A DNA stretch of 64,000 nt from Tahibacter soli. Lineage in GTDB: Bacteria > Pseudomonadota > Gammaproteobacteria > Xanthomonadales > Rhodanobacteraceae. The notes beneath the pieces were generated by a model. That model had not been told where the DNA came from and searched no databases. It saw only the letters and a list, made by a program, of their open reading frames with translations. Position 1 is the stretch's first letter. The number at the start of each line of letters is the position of its first letter. Positions 21,382 to 31,089 of this stretch are shown here, piece after piece. Where the stretch lies: assembly GCF_025717065.2 (NCBI RefSeq), contig NZ_JAOVZO020000020.1, positions 62,001-126,000 on the forward strand, read 5' to 3'. Both the position numbers and the translations under genes were made by a program.

Positions 21382-21732
21382 ATGAGCGCGTGCACCCTGT
21401 ACTACAACCCCGACTGCTCCAAGTGTCGCGGCGCGCTGGAGCTGCTCGAAGGCCGCGGCATCGCGCCGCACATCGTGCGCTATCTCGACGCGCCGCCCGA
21501 TGCGGCGGCGCTCGAACGCCTCGTCGGCCTGCTCGGCGGCAACGCGCGCGTGCTGCTGCGCGCCGACGAGCCGGAATATGGCGCGCTCGGCCTCGACGAC
21601 CCCGGGCTCGACAACGCCGCGCTGATCGCCGCGATCGTGGCGCATCCGCGGCTGCTGCAGCGGCCGATCGTCGTCGCCGGCGGCAAGGCCGCGATCGGCC
21701 GCCCGCCGCAGCGCGTGCTCGACATTTTCTGA
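21382..21732 (+). CDS. arsC: ArsC/Spx-family reductase
   Basis: The 116-residue product has a thioredoxin fold of the ArsC/YffB type. The N-terminal motif NPDCSKCRGAL carries the catalytic Cys12 in a C-x-x-C arrangement, and the C-terminal RPIVVAGGKAAIGRPP holds the conserved arginine and the family's final loop. Glutaredoxin-dependent arsenate reductases have this layout, but no other ars gene (arsR, arsB, acr3) is nearby, so a general thiol-reductase role is also possible. It is seven bases upstream of a LysR-type regulator and is probably co-transcribed with it. Confidence 0.85.
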   Translation: MSACTLYYNPDCSKCRGALELLEGRGIAPHIVRYLDAPPDAAALERLVGLLGGNARVLLRADEPEYGALGLDDPGLDNAALIAAIVAHPRLLQRPIVVAGGKAAIGRPPQRVLDIF

Positions 21733-21739
21733 GAACGCC

Positions 21740-22639
21740 ATGGACAAACTGCAGGCAATGCAACTGTTCGTGCGCGTGGTCGAATCGGGCAGCTACACCG
21801 CCGCGGCCGACCAGATGGAAATCTCGCGCGCGCTCGCGAGCAAGCTCGTGCAAGGCCTCGAAGACCAGCTCGGCGTGCGCCTGCTGCATCGCACGACGCG
21901 CAAGCTGAGCCTCACCGAAGCCGGCGAAAACTACTACCAGCGCGTCAGCGACATCCTGTCGGAACTCTCGCTCGCCGAGGCGCAAGCCGCCGAACTGCAG
22001 GCGGAACCGCGCGGGCGCCTGCGCGTCGCCGCGCCCATGTCGTTCGCGATCCACCATCTCGGCCCCGCGGTCGCCGAATTCCAGCAGCGGCATCCGCGCA
22101 TCGAACTCGAACTCAACCTCAACGATCGCCAGGTCGACCTCGTCGACGAAGGCTTCGACTTGGCGATCCGCATCGCGCGCCTCGCCGACTCGAGTCTCGT
22201 CGCGCGCCGCATCACGCCGTGCCGGCTCGTGCTGGTCGCATCCCCGGCGTATCTCGCGCGGCACGCGCCGCTCGTCGAACCCGAACAGCTGTCGCAACAC
22301 AATTTCTTGAGTTATACATTGACGCCGCGCAACGAGATATTTCTGGCGCGCGAGCACGAGCGCCGCACGATCCCGGTCGCCGGCGGCCTGCGCGTCAACA
22401 ACGGCGACGTCATCGCGCAGGCCGCGGCGGCGGGTCTCGGCATCTGCCTGTCGCCGACGTTCCTCGCGTGGAAGCTGCTCAAGAACGGCGACCTCGTACG
22501 GGTGCTGCCGGGCTGGGAAATTCCGGACATCGCGGTGAACGCGGTCTATCCCGCCGGCCGCGCGGTGCCGGCGAAAACGCGCAGCCTGATCGACTTTCTC
22601 GTCGAGCGTTTCGGCCCCGAGCCGTACTGGGACCGCTGA
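21740..22639 (+). CDS. LysR-family transcriptional regulator
   Basis: The 299-residue protein has the N-terminal winged helix-turn-helix typical of LysR regulators (FVRVVESGSYTAAADQMEISRALASKLVQGLED, residues about 10-42) and a substrate-binding domain beginning near residue 90 with RGRLRVAAPMSFAIHHL. It resembles the AaeR/DmlR-like group (KLQAMQLFVRVVESGS). It lies between arsC and the molybdenum hydroxylase operon on the same strand; the 72-base gap to the large subunit gene suggests it may control that operon. The inducer is not deducible. Confidence 0.9.
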   Translation: MDKLQAMQLFVRVVESGSYTAAADQMEISRALASKLVQGLEDQLGVRLLHRTTRKLSLTEAGENYYQRVSDILSELSLAEAQAAELQAEPRGRLRVAAPMSFAIHHLGPAVAEFQQRHPRIELELNLNDRQVDLVDEGFDLAIRIARLADSSLVARRITPCRLVLVASPAYLARHAPLVEPEQLSQHNFLSYTLTPRNEIFLAREHERRTIPVAGGLRVNNGDVIAQAAAAGLGICLSPTFLAWKLLKNGDLVRVLPGWEIPDIAVNAVYPAGRAVPAKTRSLIDFLVERFGPEPYWDR

Positions 22640-22711
22640 CGCGACGCTTGCGCTCGCCTCGGCTTCGGGCGTATTACGAAGGCCCGCAATGACCCACGTC
22701 GGAGCGTATCC

Positions 22712-25543
22712 ATGCCGGTACGACAGGATCGCCGCCAGTTCCTGAAAACAACGCTGGTGGCGGGCATCGCCGTGACGATCGCCTCGCCCGGCAACTCGGC
22801 GCTCGCAGCGCTGCTCGAACGCGAGAACCTGCGCCCCGCGCCCTGGAATCCGAAAGACGGCAGCCTGCGCTACCGCGTCGACGCGACGGCGAAAGCCTGC
22901 GGCGACAAGCTGTTCGCGTACGACATGCGCGCGCGCAACCTCCCCGGCTGGCCGAAGGACCAGGCGCACGCGATGCTGCTGCGCGTCACGCGCGCCGACC
23001 GCGTCTACGCCGGTTTCGATCTCGCCGCGCTCGGCGAGGAACTCAAACCCGACCGCATCGTCACCGCGGCCGATCTCGCCAAGGACGGGTTGAAGTTCCC
23101 GCCGTTCTACGGCGACGACCTGCTGCTGCCCGAGGGCAAGACGCCGGCCTATCTCGGCCAGGCCGTCGCGATCCTCGTCTGGCACGACTTCGCGCGCTAC
23201 CGCTTCGCCAAGAACGCGCTGAAGTTTCGCGACGACACGATCCGCTGGGGCGACGAAACCGGGCCGCTCGAACGCGATCCGTGGGCCGCGTTCCGCTACG
23301 TGCGCGTCGGCGGCGAAACGCCGTTCGACGACGATCGCTACTCAACACTCAAGGACACCGTAGTTTTTCCGGGCGGCTACAAGAAACAGCTGCCGCAGTG
23401 GCCCGAAGCGCTCGCCGGCGGCAAGCTCGGCGAGCAAGGCATGGCGCACGCGCAGGCGATGGCGCGCGAACTCGACGCGCCGCCGGCCGACTGGCTCGTG
23501 CTCGCGCGCGACTACGCGACGCAGTCGATCGACACGGCCGCGCTCGAACCCGACAACGCGAACGGCTGGTACGACGCGGCGAACGCCACGCTGCATCTCA
23601 TCGTCGCCTCGCAGTCGCCGCAGGAAGTCGCCGAGGAATGCGCCAAGCTCATGGCCGCGAGCCGCACCGGTGCGAAACGTCTCGTGCTGCACCCGTGCTA
23701 CACGGTCGGCTACGGTTCGAAGGACCACACTCACATGCCGTTCTACGGCTTCGCCGCGTCGTTCTACGGCGACGGCCGGCCGGTGCGCCTCGCCAACGAT
23801 CGCTACGAGCAGTTCCAGTCGAGCCTGAAGCGCCACGCGTTCTCGATGAAGTACCGCGTGGCGGTCGAGCGCAAGACCGGAAAGATCCAGATTTTCACCG
23901 CCGACATGCAGGGCAACGGCGGCGGTCGCTGCAACTTCTCGCCGTCGGTCGCGCTGGTCGCGGCGACCGCGGCGCAATCGATCTACTACGTTCCGCGCAG
24001 CGACATGGCGAGCACGGCGCTCGCCACGCGCGCGCTCGACGCGGGTTCCGCGCGCGGCTACGGCACGTTGCAGAGCATGGCGGCGACCGAGATGATCGTC
24101 GACGAGATCGCGCACGAGCTCGGGCTCGACGCGATCGACCTGCGCCTCGCGAACGTGCTCAGGACCGGCATGAAGAACACGCAGGGCGCGATTCCCGGCG
24201 GCGCGCTGCGCGCCGACGAAGTGCTCGAAAAAGCACGCGCGCATCCGTTGTGGAAAGATCGCGCGGCCCGCAAGGCCGACTACGAAAACAGGCATCCGGG
24301 CCGTCGCTACGGCGTCGGCTTCGCCTGCGTGCAGAAGGATTTCGGCACCGGCGCGGAAGCCGCGTTCGCGCAGGTGGAAGTGTCCAGGGAGGGAAAAATC
24401 CGACTGCGCCACATCGCGGTCGAGATCGGCACCGGCATGACGTCGAGCCAGTCGGTGCTGTGCGCGCGCTGGTTCGGCCGGCCGGCCGACGCGGTGGAAA
24501 CGGCGCAGACCGACTGGTCCGACCTGCCGCTCGTCGCCACGCACGATCCGTGGCTGATGCAGCAGGACGTCCAGGACAAGCAGGAGAAGAACCCGCGCTG
24601 GACGCCGCACCTGGCGACGCCGACGAGCGCGAGCAATTCGGCGTATTTCTACGGCCATGCGACGAGCGAAGCGGCGCGGCTCGTGTTCAACCATGGCCTG
24701 TGGCCGGCCGCGCTCGCGCTATGGGGCCGCGGCTACGGCGGCGGCCAGCTCGCGCCGCTTGCGGTGCGCCGCGAGGACGCGCGCTGGGTCGACGGCAGGC
24801 TCACCGCCGGCGGCCTCGCGCCGCTGACGCTCGAGGCGATCGTCGCGCACGCATACGAGGCGGGCCTCGTCACCGGCGCCGTCGTGCACACGTTCAACCG
24901 CTGGCAGTGGGCCGAGGCCGAGTTCCCGCTCGACGGCGCGGCCGAGCGCCTGCCCGTCGACGCGCTCGCGCTGCGCTACGGCGACGGCGCGAAGGCGACG
25001 ACGCCGAACGGCTACCGCGTCGTCGACCGCAGCCGCGTGTTCTATCCGCCGGCGCAGCGCAACAACGCCGGCGTGACCTACTACAGCGCGATCGGCACGC
25101 TCGTGGAACTCGCGGTCGAACGCGCGAGCGGCAAAGTGCATTTGTTGAACCACCACTCGATCCTCGAATGCGGCAACGCGATCGTGCCCGAACTCGTCTC
25201 GGGCCAGCTGCAGGGCGGCATCGCGATGGGCATCGGTCACGCATTGCACGAATTCCTGCCGCTGTACGAGGACGGCCCCGGCAACGGCACGTGGAACTTC
25301 AACCGCTACACGCTGCCGCGCGGCAGCGACGTCGCGGTGTGGACGCAGACCGGCGAAGTGCTGCCGGCGCTGTCGGAAACCGATCCGCCCAAGGGCATGG
25401 CCGAGGTCGTGATGATTCCGATCGTCGGCGCGATCGTGAACGCAGTGCACCACGCCACGGACAAGCGGTTCTACGACCTGCCGCTGACGCCGTCGAAGAT
25501 TCTCGCCGCGTTGGACGCCCCGCCGAACGGAGACAAGGCATGA
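22712..25543 (+). CDS. Molybdopterin-binding large subunit of a xanthine-oxidase-family dehydrogenase
   Basis: The 943-residue product has a twin-arginine signal (DRRQFLKTTLVAGIAV), so the folded enzyme is exported. It belongs to the IorB/aldehyde-dehydrogenase branch of the xanthine oxidase family, with an aldehyde oxidase/xanthine dehydrogenase a/b-hammerhead-like part and molybdopterin-binding regions. The catalytic glutamate is likely E898 in PKGMAEVVM. Its four-base overlap with the 2Fe-2S subunit gene and the cytochrome downstream define a complete periplasmic dehydrogenase: Mo centre, iron-sulfur clusters, then heme c. Substrates in this branch are aldehydes or N-heterocycles; the exact one cannot be read here. 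Confidence 0.9.
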   Translation: MPVRQDRRQFLKTTLVAGIAVTIASPGNSALAALLERENLRPAPWNPKDGSLRYRVDATAKACGDKLFAYDMRARNLPGWPKDQAHAMLLRVTRADRVYAGFDLAALGEELKPDRIVTAADLAKDGLKFPPFYGDDLLLPEGKTPAYLGQAVAILVWHDFARYRFAKNALKFRDDTIRWGDETGPLERDPWAAFRYVRVGGETPFDDDRYSTLKDTVVFPGGYKKQLPQWPEALAGGKLGEQGMAHAQAMARELDAPPADWLVLARDYATQSIDTAALEPDNANGWYDAANATLHLIVASQSPQEVAEECAKLMAASRTGAKRLVLHPCYTVGYGSKDHTHMPFYGFAASFYGDGRPVRLANDRYEQFQSSLKRHAFSMKYRVAVERKTGKIQIFTADMQGNGGGRCNFSPSVALVAATAAQSIYYVPRSDMASTALATRALDAGSARGYGTLQSMAATEMIVDEIAHELGLDAIDLRLANVLRTGMKNTQGAIPGGALRADEVLEKARAHPLWKDRAARKADYENRHPGRRYGVGFACVQKDFGTGAEAAFAQVEVSREGKIRLRHIAVEIGTGMTSSQSVLCARWFGRPADAVETAQTDWSDLPLVATHDPWLMQQDVQDKQEKNPRWTPHLATPTSASNSAYFYGHATSEAARLVFNHGLWPAALALWGRGYGGGQLAPLAVRREDARWVDGRLTAGGLAPLTLEAIVAHAYEAGLVTGAVVHTFNRWQWAEAEFPLDGAAERLPVDALALRYGDGAKATTPNGYRVVDRSRVFYPPAQRNNAGVTYYSAIGTLVELAVERASGKVHLLNHHSILECGNAIVPELVSGQLQGGIAMGIGHALHEFLPLYEDGPGNGTWNFNRYTLPRGSDVAVWTQTGEVLPALSETDPPKGMAEVVMIPIVGAIVNAVHHATDKRFYDLPLTPSKILAALDAPPNGDKA

Positions 25544-26082
25544 AGACGCGACCGCTCACGCTGACCGTCAACGGCCGCCGGCACGGCCCGCTCGACATTC
25601 CCGAAGGCCTGATGCTGATCGACGTGCTGCACGAATGGCTCGACCTCACCGGCACCCGCTTCGGCTGCGGCCAGGGCGTGTGCCGCGCATGCACCGTGAT
25701 CGTCGACGACGCCGACGGCAGCCGCGAGATGCGCACGTGCATCACCGGCGCGCACTGGTTCGACGGCAAGCAGATCCGCACCGTCGAGGGCCACGCGACG
25801 CGCGACGCCGCCGGTGCGGTAACCGCGGTCTCGCCGGTGCAGCAGGCGTTTCTCGATCACTACAGCTTCCAGTGCGGCTACTGCACGCCGGGTTTCGTCA
25901 ACGCAGCGACCGTGCTCGTCGAACGGCTCGCGAAGGCCCCGATCGCCAAGGCCGACGTCGAAGCGATGGTCGGCGCGGCGCTCGAGCCGCACCTGTGCCG
26001 CTGCACCGGCTACGTCCGCTACTACGAAGCCGTGCGCGATCTCGTGCTGCGCACGCCGGGACTCGTCAAGGAGAACGCGTGA
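25540..26082 (+). CDS. 2Fe-2S subunit of the molybdenum hydroxylase
   Basis: The 180-residue product carries two 2Fe-2S clusters. The plant-type ferredoxin domain has GCGQGVCRACTV with the distal MRTC, and the helical domain has CGYCTPGF and CRCTGY. It passes electrons from the Mo centre to the cytochrome encoded next. There is no signal peptide, consistent with export as a complex on the large subunit's Tat signal. The start overlaps the large subunit stop by four bases (ATGA), and its own stop overlaps the cytochrome start. Confidence 0.94.
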   Translation: MKTRPLTLTVNGRRHGPLDIPEGLMLIDVLHEWLDLTGTRFGCGQGVCRACTVIVDDADGSREMRTCITGAHWFDGKQIRTVEGHATRDAAGAVTAVSPVQQAFLDHYSFQCGYCTPGFVNAATVLVERLAKAPIAKADVEAMVGAALEPHLCRCTGYVRYYEAVRDLVLRTPGLVKENA

Positions 26083-27359
26083 TGATGCGCCGGCGCCGTC
26101 GTCGCTGGGGCCGCTGGCTGCTCGCGGCGATCGTGGCCGGCGTGCTGTGGCTCGTCGCCGCGAACATCCGCTGGCCCGACCGCGGGCCGGTGCAGACCGT
26201 CAGCGCGGCGCCGGAGCAGCTCGCGCTCGGCCGCTATCTCGTCGACGCGGCCGACTGCGCCGCTTGCCACACCGCACCGGGCGGCGCACCGTTCGCCGGA
26301 GGCGTGGCGCTGCCGACGCCGTTCGGCACGATCCACGGCACGAACATCACGCCCGATCCCGACCACGGCATCGGCCGCTACACCGCCGACGATTTCTATC
26401 GCGCGCTGACGCACGGCGAGGCGCGCGGCGGTCGCCAGCTGTATCCGGCGATGCCGTATCCGTCGTACCGCCGCATCGCGCGCGCCGACGCCGACGCGAT
26501 CTACGCATACCTGATGACCCGACCCGCCGCCGCGGTGCCGAACCCGCGCAACGACGTCGGATTTCCGTTCAATATTCGTACACTGGTCAACTTCTGGAAT
26601 TTTCTCTATCGCGACGCGGAAGGCGCGCCGGCGTCGCAAGGGCAGTCGCCCGCGTGGCAGCGCGGGCGTTATCTCGTCGACACGCTCGGCCACTGCGGCG
26701 ACTGCCACAGCCCGCGCGGAACGCTCGGCCAGATCGAACACGCGCGCGCGCTGACCGGCAACGCCTCGCTCGGACGCGTCGCCGCGCCCGACATCACGCC
26801 GGCCGCGCTCGCGGCGCGCGGCTGGGATGCGCACGCACTCGACGCGTACTTGGCCGGCGGCATCGCCGGGCCGGCCGCGGCATCGGGAGAAATGGCGACC
26901 GTGGTCGCGCTGTCGACGAGTCGACTGTCCGACGACGATCGCACGGCGATGATCACCTACCTGCTCGGCGATTCGCCGGCGGCGGCGGGCCCTTCCGCGG
27001 TCGCGGAAACCGACGCCTCACTCGCGCCGGGTCGCGCTCACTACCTCGACCTGTGCGCCGGCTGTCACGGCGCAGAAGGTCGCGGCGTGCCGCATGTCGC
27101 CGTCGCGCTGGCCGGCAACAGTACGTTGCGGGATGTCAATCCGCATAATTTGATCATCGCGATACTCGACGGTATTCCCGAACATGCCTATGGGGATGTC
27201 GAGCGCCTGCAGGCCATGCCGGGCAGCGCGCGCGAGCTTGCCGATGCCGACGTTGCCGCGTTGGCAAACTGGCTGCGCGTACGCTGGGGCGACCAGAAGC
27301 CCACGGTCGATGCGGCCCTGGTCCGCGTTCTGCGCAGCCCGGCCGCGGCCTCGCACTGA
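26082..27359 (+). CDS. Triheme c-type cytochrome, electron acceptor of the dehydrogenase
   Basis: The 425-residue product has one N-terminal membrane anchor (WLLAAIVAGVLWLVAANI) after an Arg-rich start, then three cytochrome c domains. The three heme-binding sites are CAACH, CGDCH and CAGCH. This matches the triheme cytochrome subunit of membrane-bound aldehyde or alcohol dehydrogenases, which delivers electrons to ubiquinone or an oxidase. The ATG at 26082 overlaps the previous stop by one base (TGATG), with AAGGAGA upstream. A GTG at 26079 is an alternative start. Confidence 0.92.
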   Translation: MMRRRRRRWGRWLLAAIVAGVLWLVAANIRWPDRGPVQTVSAAPEQLALGRYLVDAADCAACHTAPGGAPFAGGVALPTPFGTIHGTNITPDPDHGIGRYTADDFYRALTHGEARGGRQLYPAMPYPSYRRIARADADAIYAYLMTRPAAAVPNPRNDVGFPFNIRTLVNFWNFLYRDAEGAPASQGQSPAWQRGRYLVDTLGHCGDCHSPRGTLGQIEHARALTGNASLGRVAAPDITPAALAARGWDAHALDAYLAGGIAGPAAASGEMATVVALSTSRLSDDDRTAMITYLLGDSPAAAGPSAVAETDASLAPGRAHYLDLCAGCHGAEGRGVPHVAVALAGNSTLRDVNPHNLIIAILDGIPEHAYGDVERLQAMPGSARELADADVAALANWLRVRWGDQKPTVDAALVRVLRSPAAASH

Positions 27360-27683
27360 CGCGGGTAACGCGCCGCGATTGCATACGTTCTCGGCAGCTT
27401 CGCGTACATTCTCGGCTGCATTGAATGCTGCATAGCAACAGAACGATTCGCTGTTTGCGTGCCGTTCGCAAACCGAAACGTATGGCCTATAGTCGGTATT
27501 CGGTCTGGGTATATGGATTGAGCCGGGCGGCCTAAAGGGGGGCGCCGATCTCGCCCCGGACCGATCGACCGGTCGCGGTATGGCCGGTCAGCGTTACCCG
27601 TCGGCGGAAGGGATTCGAAGGCACAGACGTATGCCGCGCGCCGTTGGGTCTTGTTCGACGTTGCCAACTCCGGGGATTCATCC
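27360..27683. other. Upstream region of the secreted protease
   Basis: No gene is supported. The first 70 bases hold two imperfect direct repeats (TACGTTCTCGGCAGC and TACATTCTCGGCTGC) and are A/T-richer than the neighbours. TATAGT near 27490 is a possible -10 box. A GGGGCG-loop-CGCCCC hairpin lies at 27539-27557. The GGGGA before the ATG at 27684 is a usable ribosome-binding site. No known riboswitch pattern was recognised in the likely 5' leader. Confidence 0.45.
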
Positions 27684-30600
27684 ATGCGCAAGCCGTTGTA
27701 TCTCGCGCTCGTCGCCCTTCTGGGTACGACGGGCATCGCCGCCGCCGGGCCCGACACGGTCCGCGTACGACTCGACCATTCCGACCTCGTCGCTGCCGAA
27801 GCGGTCGGCGTCACGCCGCTCTCGAGCACCGACTATTCCGGTTTCCGCGTGCTCGAACTGTCGCGCGCCGACGCCGACAAGCTCCTGTCGCGTTCGAGCC
27901 GCGCCGTCGAAATCGTCGACGCGGGCCGTATCCGCTTCAACGACGTCAGCTTCGATCCGCTGCGCGAAGGCCAGCAGTCGAGCAAGGGCTATTTCCCGAC
28001 GACCGCCGACGGCAAGGGCCTGCACCTCGTGCAGTTCAACGCGCCGGCGAAGCAGGAGTGGCGCACCGCGCTCGAAAACGCCGGCCTGCGCGTGCTGCAG
28101 TACTACCCGCACGACACGTTCCTCGTCTGGGGCGCGATCGACACCGTTGCCGAAACCGCCTCGCAGCCGCACGTGCGCTGGCAGGGTGCGTTCCTCGCCG
28201 ATTACAAGCTCAACGCCGACCTCGCGGGCCGTACCGGCCGCATCGCGAACGTCGACGTGCACTTCTACAACGACGGCAACGTCGAAGGCCTCGTCGAACA
28301 GCTGAAGAATCTCGGCGCGCACGTGCTCACGCATGCGGCGGCGCAGCCGGACAAGGCGTTCTACGACGCGTGGATCCAGGTCGACGCCGACAAGCTCGAC
28401 GCGATCACGCGCATGCCGCAGGTCGTCGCGGTGGCCTACGCCAGTCCGCGCGGCTACTTCGACGACGAAATGTCCGACCAGATCGTCGCCGGCAACTACA
28501 ACGCGTCGAACCAGCCGCAGACCGGCTACGCGCCGTGGCTCGTCACGTTCGGCTACGACGGCACCGGCGTCATCATGGGCGTGACCGACTCGGGCGTCGA
28601 TCTGACGCATCCGGACCTGTCGCCGCGCATCGTCGGCGGCTATACGTTCCCGGGCTGCTCGAGCCCGGCCGGCGGCGACGACAATTCGTCCGGCGGACAC
28701 GGCACGCACGTCGCCGGCATCATCGCGGGCCAGGGCGTCGGCGACGGCGCGGGCCCCGTTCCCGAAGCCGACGCGAACGGCTTCAAGTACGGCCTGGGCG
28801 TCGCCAAGGGCGCGCAGATCTACGCGATGGCGACCGTCGACTGCGGCGCGCCCTGGCCGCCGTCGACCGGCTGGCAGGAACTGTCCAAGCGCGGCCTCGC
28901 CGGCAACGCGATCGGCACGAACGCGAGCTGGACGACCGGCGAAGGCGCCAACCACGGCTACCAGGCGAGCGAACGCACGTTCGACACGATGATCCGCGAC
29001 GGCGACTTCGACACCGCCGGCAGCCAGCCTTACATCATCGCGTTCTCGGCCGGCAACTCGGGTCCCAATCCGAGCACGCTGACCGCGCCAAAGGAAGCGA
29101 AGAACCCGATCATCTCGGCCGCCTCGCGCAACTTCCGCGTCGGCGCGATCAACGACATCGCGAGCTTCTCGAGCCGCGGTCCCGCGCGCGACGGCCGCGT
29201 GCTGCCGAACATCGCGTCGCCGGGCGAAGAGATCGCCTCGACGATGCGCCGCGGCGGCGGCGCCGCGTGCGCGACGGCGATCGCCGGCACGTCGAACTAC
29301 TACGCGATGTGCAGCGGCACCTCGATGGCGTCGCCGCACACGGCCGGCGCGGTCGCCGTGCTGACGCAATGGTGGCGCGCGAGCCACAGCGGGGCCAATC
29401 CCAGCCCGGCGATGGCCAAGGCGCTGCTCGTCAACGGCGCGATCGACATGGGCACGGCCGACGTGCCGAACAACAACGAAGGCTGGGGCCGCATCAACCT
29501 GCCCCGCAGCATCGGCGCCGGCGTGCCGCAGCACACGATCGACCAGACGGTGCTGCTCGACAACGCCGGCGATTCGCACGCGCTGACGTTCGGCATCCCC
29601 GATCCGACCAAGCCGGTGCGCATCACGCTGACGTGGACCGACGCGCCCGGCGCGGTCGGCGCGAACCCGGCGCTGGTCAACAACCTCGATCTCGAAGTGG
29701 TCAACGCCGGCAACACGTACCTCGGCAACGTCATGACCGCTGGCGTCTCGACGACCGGCGGCACGGCGGACGCGAAAAACAATGTGGAAAACGTGTTCCT
29801 GCCGGCCGGCGCGAACGGCAGCGTCGCCGTCACCGTCAAGGCGACGAACCTGCCGGGCGACGGCGTGCCGGGCACGGGCGACGCGACCGACCAGGACTTC
29901 GCGCTCGTCTGCGACAACTGCTCGCTGACGCCGACCTACACGCTCGCGGCGGCGCCGCCGCGCCAGGAAGTCTGCGCACCGGCGAACGCGACGTTCCCGA
30001 TCACGATCGGCTCGATCCTCGGCTACAGCAACGCGGTGACGCTGGCCACGTCCGGCGTACCCGCCGGCGCGACCGCGAACGTGACCCCGACGACGGTGAC
30101 GCCGGGCAGCGGCACGGCGACGGCCACGCTGTCGGGCACCGGCAGCCTCGCCGCGGGCACGCACACGTTCAACGTCGACGCGACGTCGACGAGCGGCGCG
30201 CAGACGCTCGTGCTCACCACCGACCTGTCGACCGCCGCACCGGCCGCCGCAACGCTGACCGCTCCGGCGACCGGCGCGACCGGCACGCACGTGCTGCCGA
30301 CGCTGCAGTGGAACGCGGTGCCGCAGGCGAAGAACTATCTCGTCGAACTCGCGACCGACGCCGCGTTCTCGAACATCGTGTTCACGCAGACCGTCACGGC
30401 CACCCAGGCGATCGTCAACACGTCGCTCGCGCCGCAGACGCAGTACTTCTGGCGCGTGCGCGCCAACAACGTCTGCGGCCCCGGCACGACGTCGGCGGTC
30501 TCGACGTTCACGACGGCGAACCTCGTCTGCATCGCGCCGAATCTCGACGTGCCCGACAACACCACGGCCGGCGTGAACTCCGATCTCGTGGTGCCATACA

Positions 30601-31004
30601 CCGGTACGCTGTCCGATCTCGACGTGTCGCTGCGCCTGCCGCATACGTATCCGGGCGATCTCATCGTCACCCTGACGCACGTGGCGACCAATACGACCGT
30701 CATCATCGGCAACCGTCCGGGCGGCACCAGCTGCGGCGTCGACAACATCGACGTGTCGTGGAACGACCAGTCGGCCACCGCGATGGCGTGCCGCGCGACG
30801 TCGCCGGGCATCGGCGGCGACATCCGTCCGAGCAACCCGCTCGCGCCGTTCAACGGCAAGGCGCTCAACAGCACGTGGCGTCTGAACGTGGCCGACCGCG
30901 CGAACCAGGACACCGGCGTCATCGCCGAGTGGTGCCTGAAGCCCACGCTCGTCGCGCTGCCGGACAGCATCTTCGTCAACGGCTTCGAAACGCCGGTGCA
31001 ATAA
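27684..31004 (+). CDS. Secreted subtilisin-family (S8) protease with fibronectin-like and P domains
   Basis: The 1106-residue product has a Sec signal (MRKPLYLALVALLGTTGIAAA) and a propeptide of roughly 250 residues. The S8 catalytic domain has D302 in VTDSGVD, H339 in GGHGTHVAG and S547 in SGTSMASPH. It is followed by a region with Ig-like repeats, a fibronectin-type part around residues 855-950 (LPTLQWNAVPQAKNYLVEL) and a proprotein-convertase P-like domain (LPHTYPGDLIVTL, about 965-1090). The protein ends DSIFVNGFETPVQ, a tail pattern recalled from exported proteins of Rhodanobacteraceae. The function is extracellular protein degradation. The start with the signal peptide is preferred over the ATG at 27651. 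Confidence 0.93.
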   Translation: MRKPLYLALVALLGTTGIAAAGPDTVRVRLDHSDLVAAEAVGVTPLSSTDYSGFRVLELSRADADKLLSRSSRAVEIVDAGRIRFNDVSFDPLREGQQSSKGYFPTTADGKGLHLVQFNAPAKQEWRTALENAGLRVLQYYPHDTFLVWGAIDTVAETASQPHVRWQGAFLADYKLNADLAGRTGRIANVDVHFYNDGNVEGLVEQLKNLGAHVLTHAAAQPDKAFYDAWIQVDADKLDAITRMPQVVAVAYASPRGYFDDEMSDQIVAGNYNASNQPQTGYAPWLVTFGYDGTGVIMGVTDSGVDLTHPDLSPRIVGGYTFPGCSSPAGGDDNSSGGHGTHVAGIIAGQGVGDGAGPVPEADANGFKYGLGVAKGAQIYAMATVDCGAPWPPSTGWQELSKRGLAGNAIGTNASWTTGEGANHGYQASERTFDTMIRDGDFDTAGSQPYIIAFSAGNSGPNPSTLTAPKEAKNPIISAASRNFRVGAINDIASFSSRGPARDGRVLPNIASPGEEIASTMRRGGGAACATAIAGTSNYYAMCSGTSMASPHTAGAVAVLTQWWRASHSGANPSPAMAKALLVNGAIDMGTADVPNNNEGWGRINLPRSIGAGVPQHTIDQTVLLDNAGDSHALTFGIPDPTKPVRITLTWTDAPGAVGANPALVNNLDLEVVNAGNTYLGNVMTAGVSTTGGTADAKNNVENVFLPAGANGSVAVTVKATNLPGDGVPGTGDATDQDFALVCDNCSLTPTYTLAAAPPRQEVCAPANATFPITIGSILGYSNAVTLATSGVPAGATANVTPTTVTPGSGTATATLSGTGSLAAGTHTFNVDATSTSGAQTLVLTTDLSTAAPAAATLTAPATGATGTHVLPTLQWNAVPQAKNYLVELATDAAFSNIVFTQTVTATQAIVNTSLAPQTQYFWRVRANNVCGPGTTSAVSTFTTANLVCIAPNLDVPDNTTAGVNSDLVVPYTGTLSDLDVSLRLPHTYPGDLIVTLTHVATNTTVIIGNRPGGTSCGVDNIDVSWNDQSATAMACRATSPGIGGDIRPSNPLAPFNGKALNSTWRLNVADRANQDTGVIAEWCLKPTLVALPDSIFVNGFETPVQ

Positions 31005-31009
31005 GCAAG

Positions 31010-31082
31010 AACGCCGCGCGGCTGCAACGGCCGCGCGGCGTTTCAAGGAAACAAGGGTCGCGGCTCTCGCAACGAGAGCCGC
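31010..31082. terminator. Two consecutive hairpins after the protease gene
   Basis: The first hairpin is a perfect 13-bp GC-rich stem (31010-31022 with 31030-31042) followed by TTTC. The second is a 10-bp stem (31060-31069 with 31073-31082) with a CAA loop. They separate the protease gene from the convergent amidohydrolase gene and can terminate in both directions. Confidence 0.75.
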
Positions 31083-31089
31083 GCGAGAA

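Noticed and set aside
27360-27683. A c-di-GMP or other riboswitch in the protease leader
   Set aside because: A GC hairpin and purine-rich stretches are present, but no conserved aptamer core could be recognised.
27678-31046. A very long minus-strand frame (1122 codons) opposite the S8 protease
   Set aside because: GC-rich coding DNA often leaves one antisense frame open. The plus strand has a signal peptide, catalytic triad and P domain, so the minus-strand frame is a shadow.
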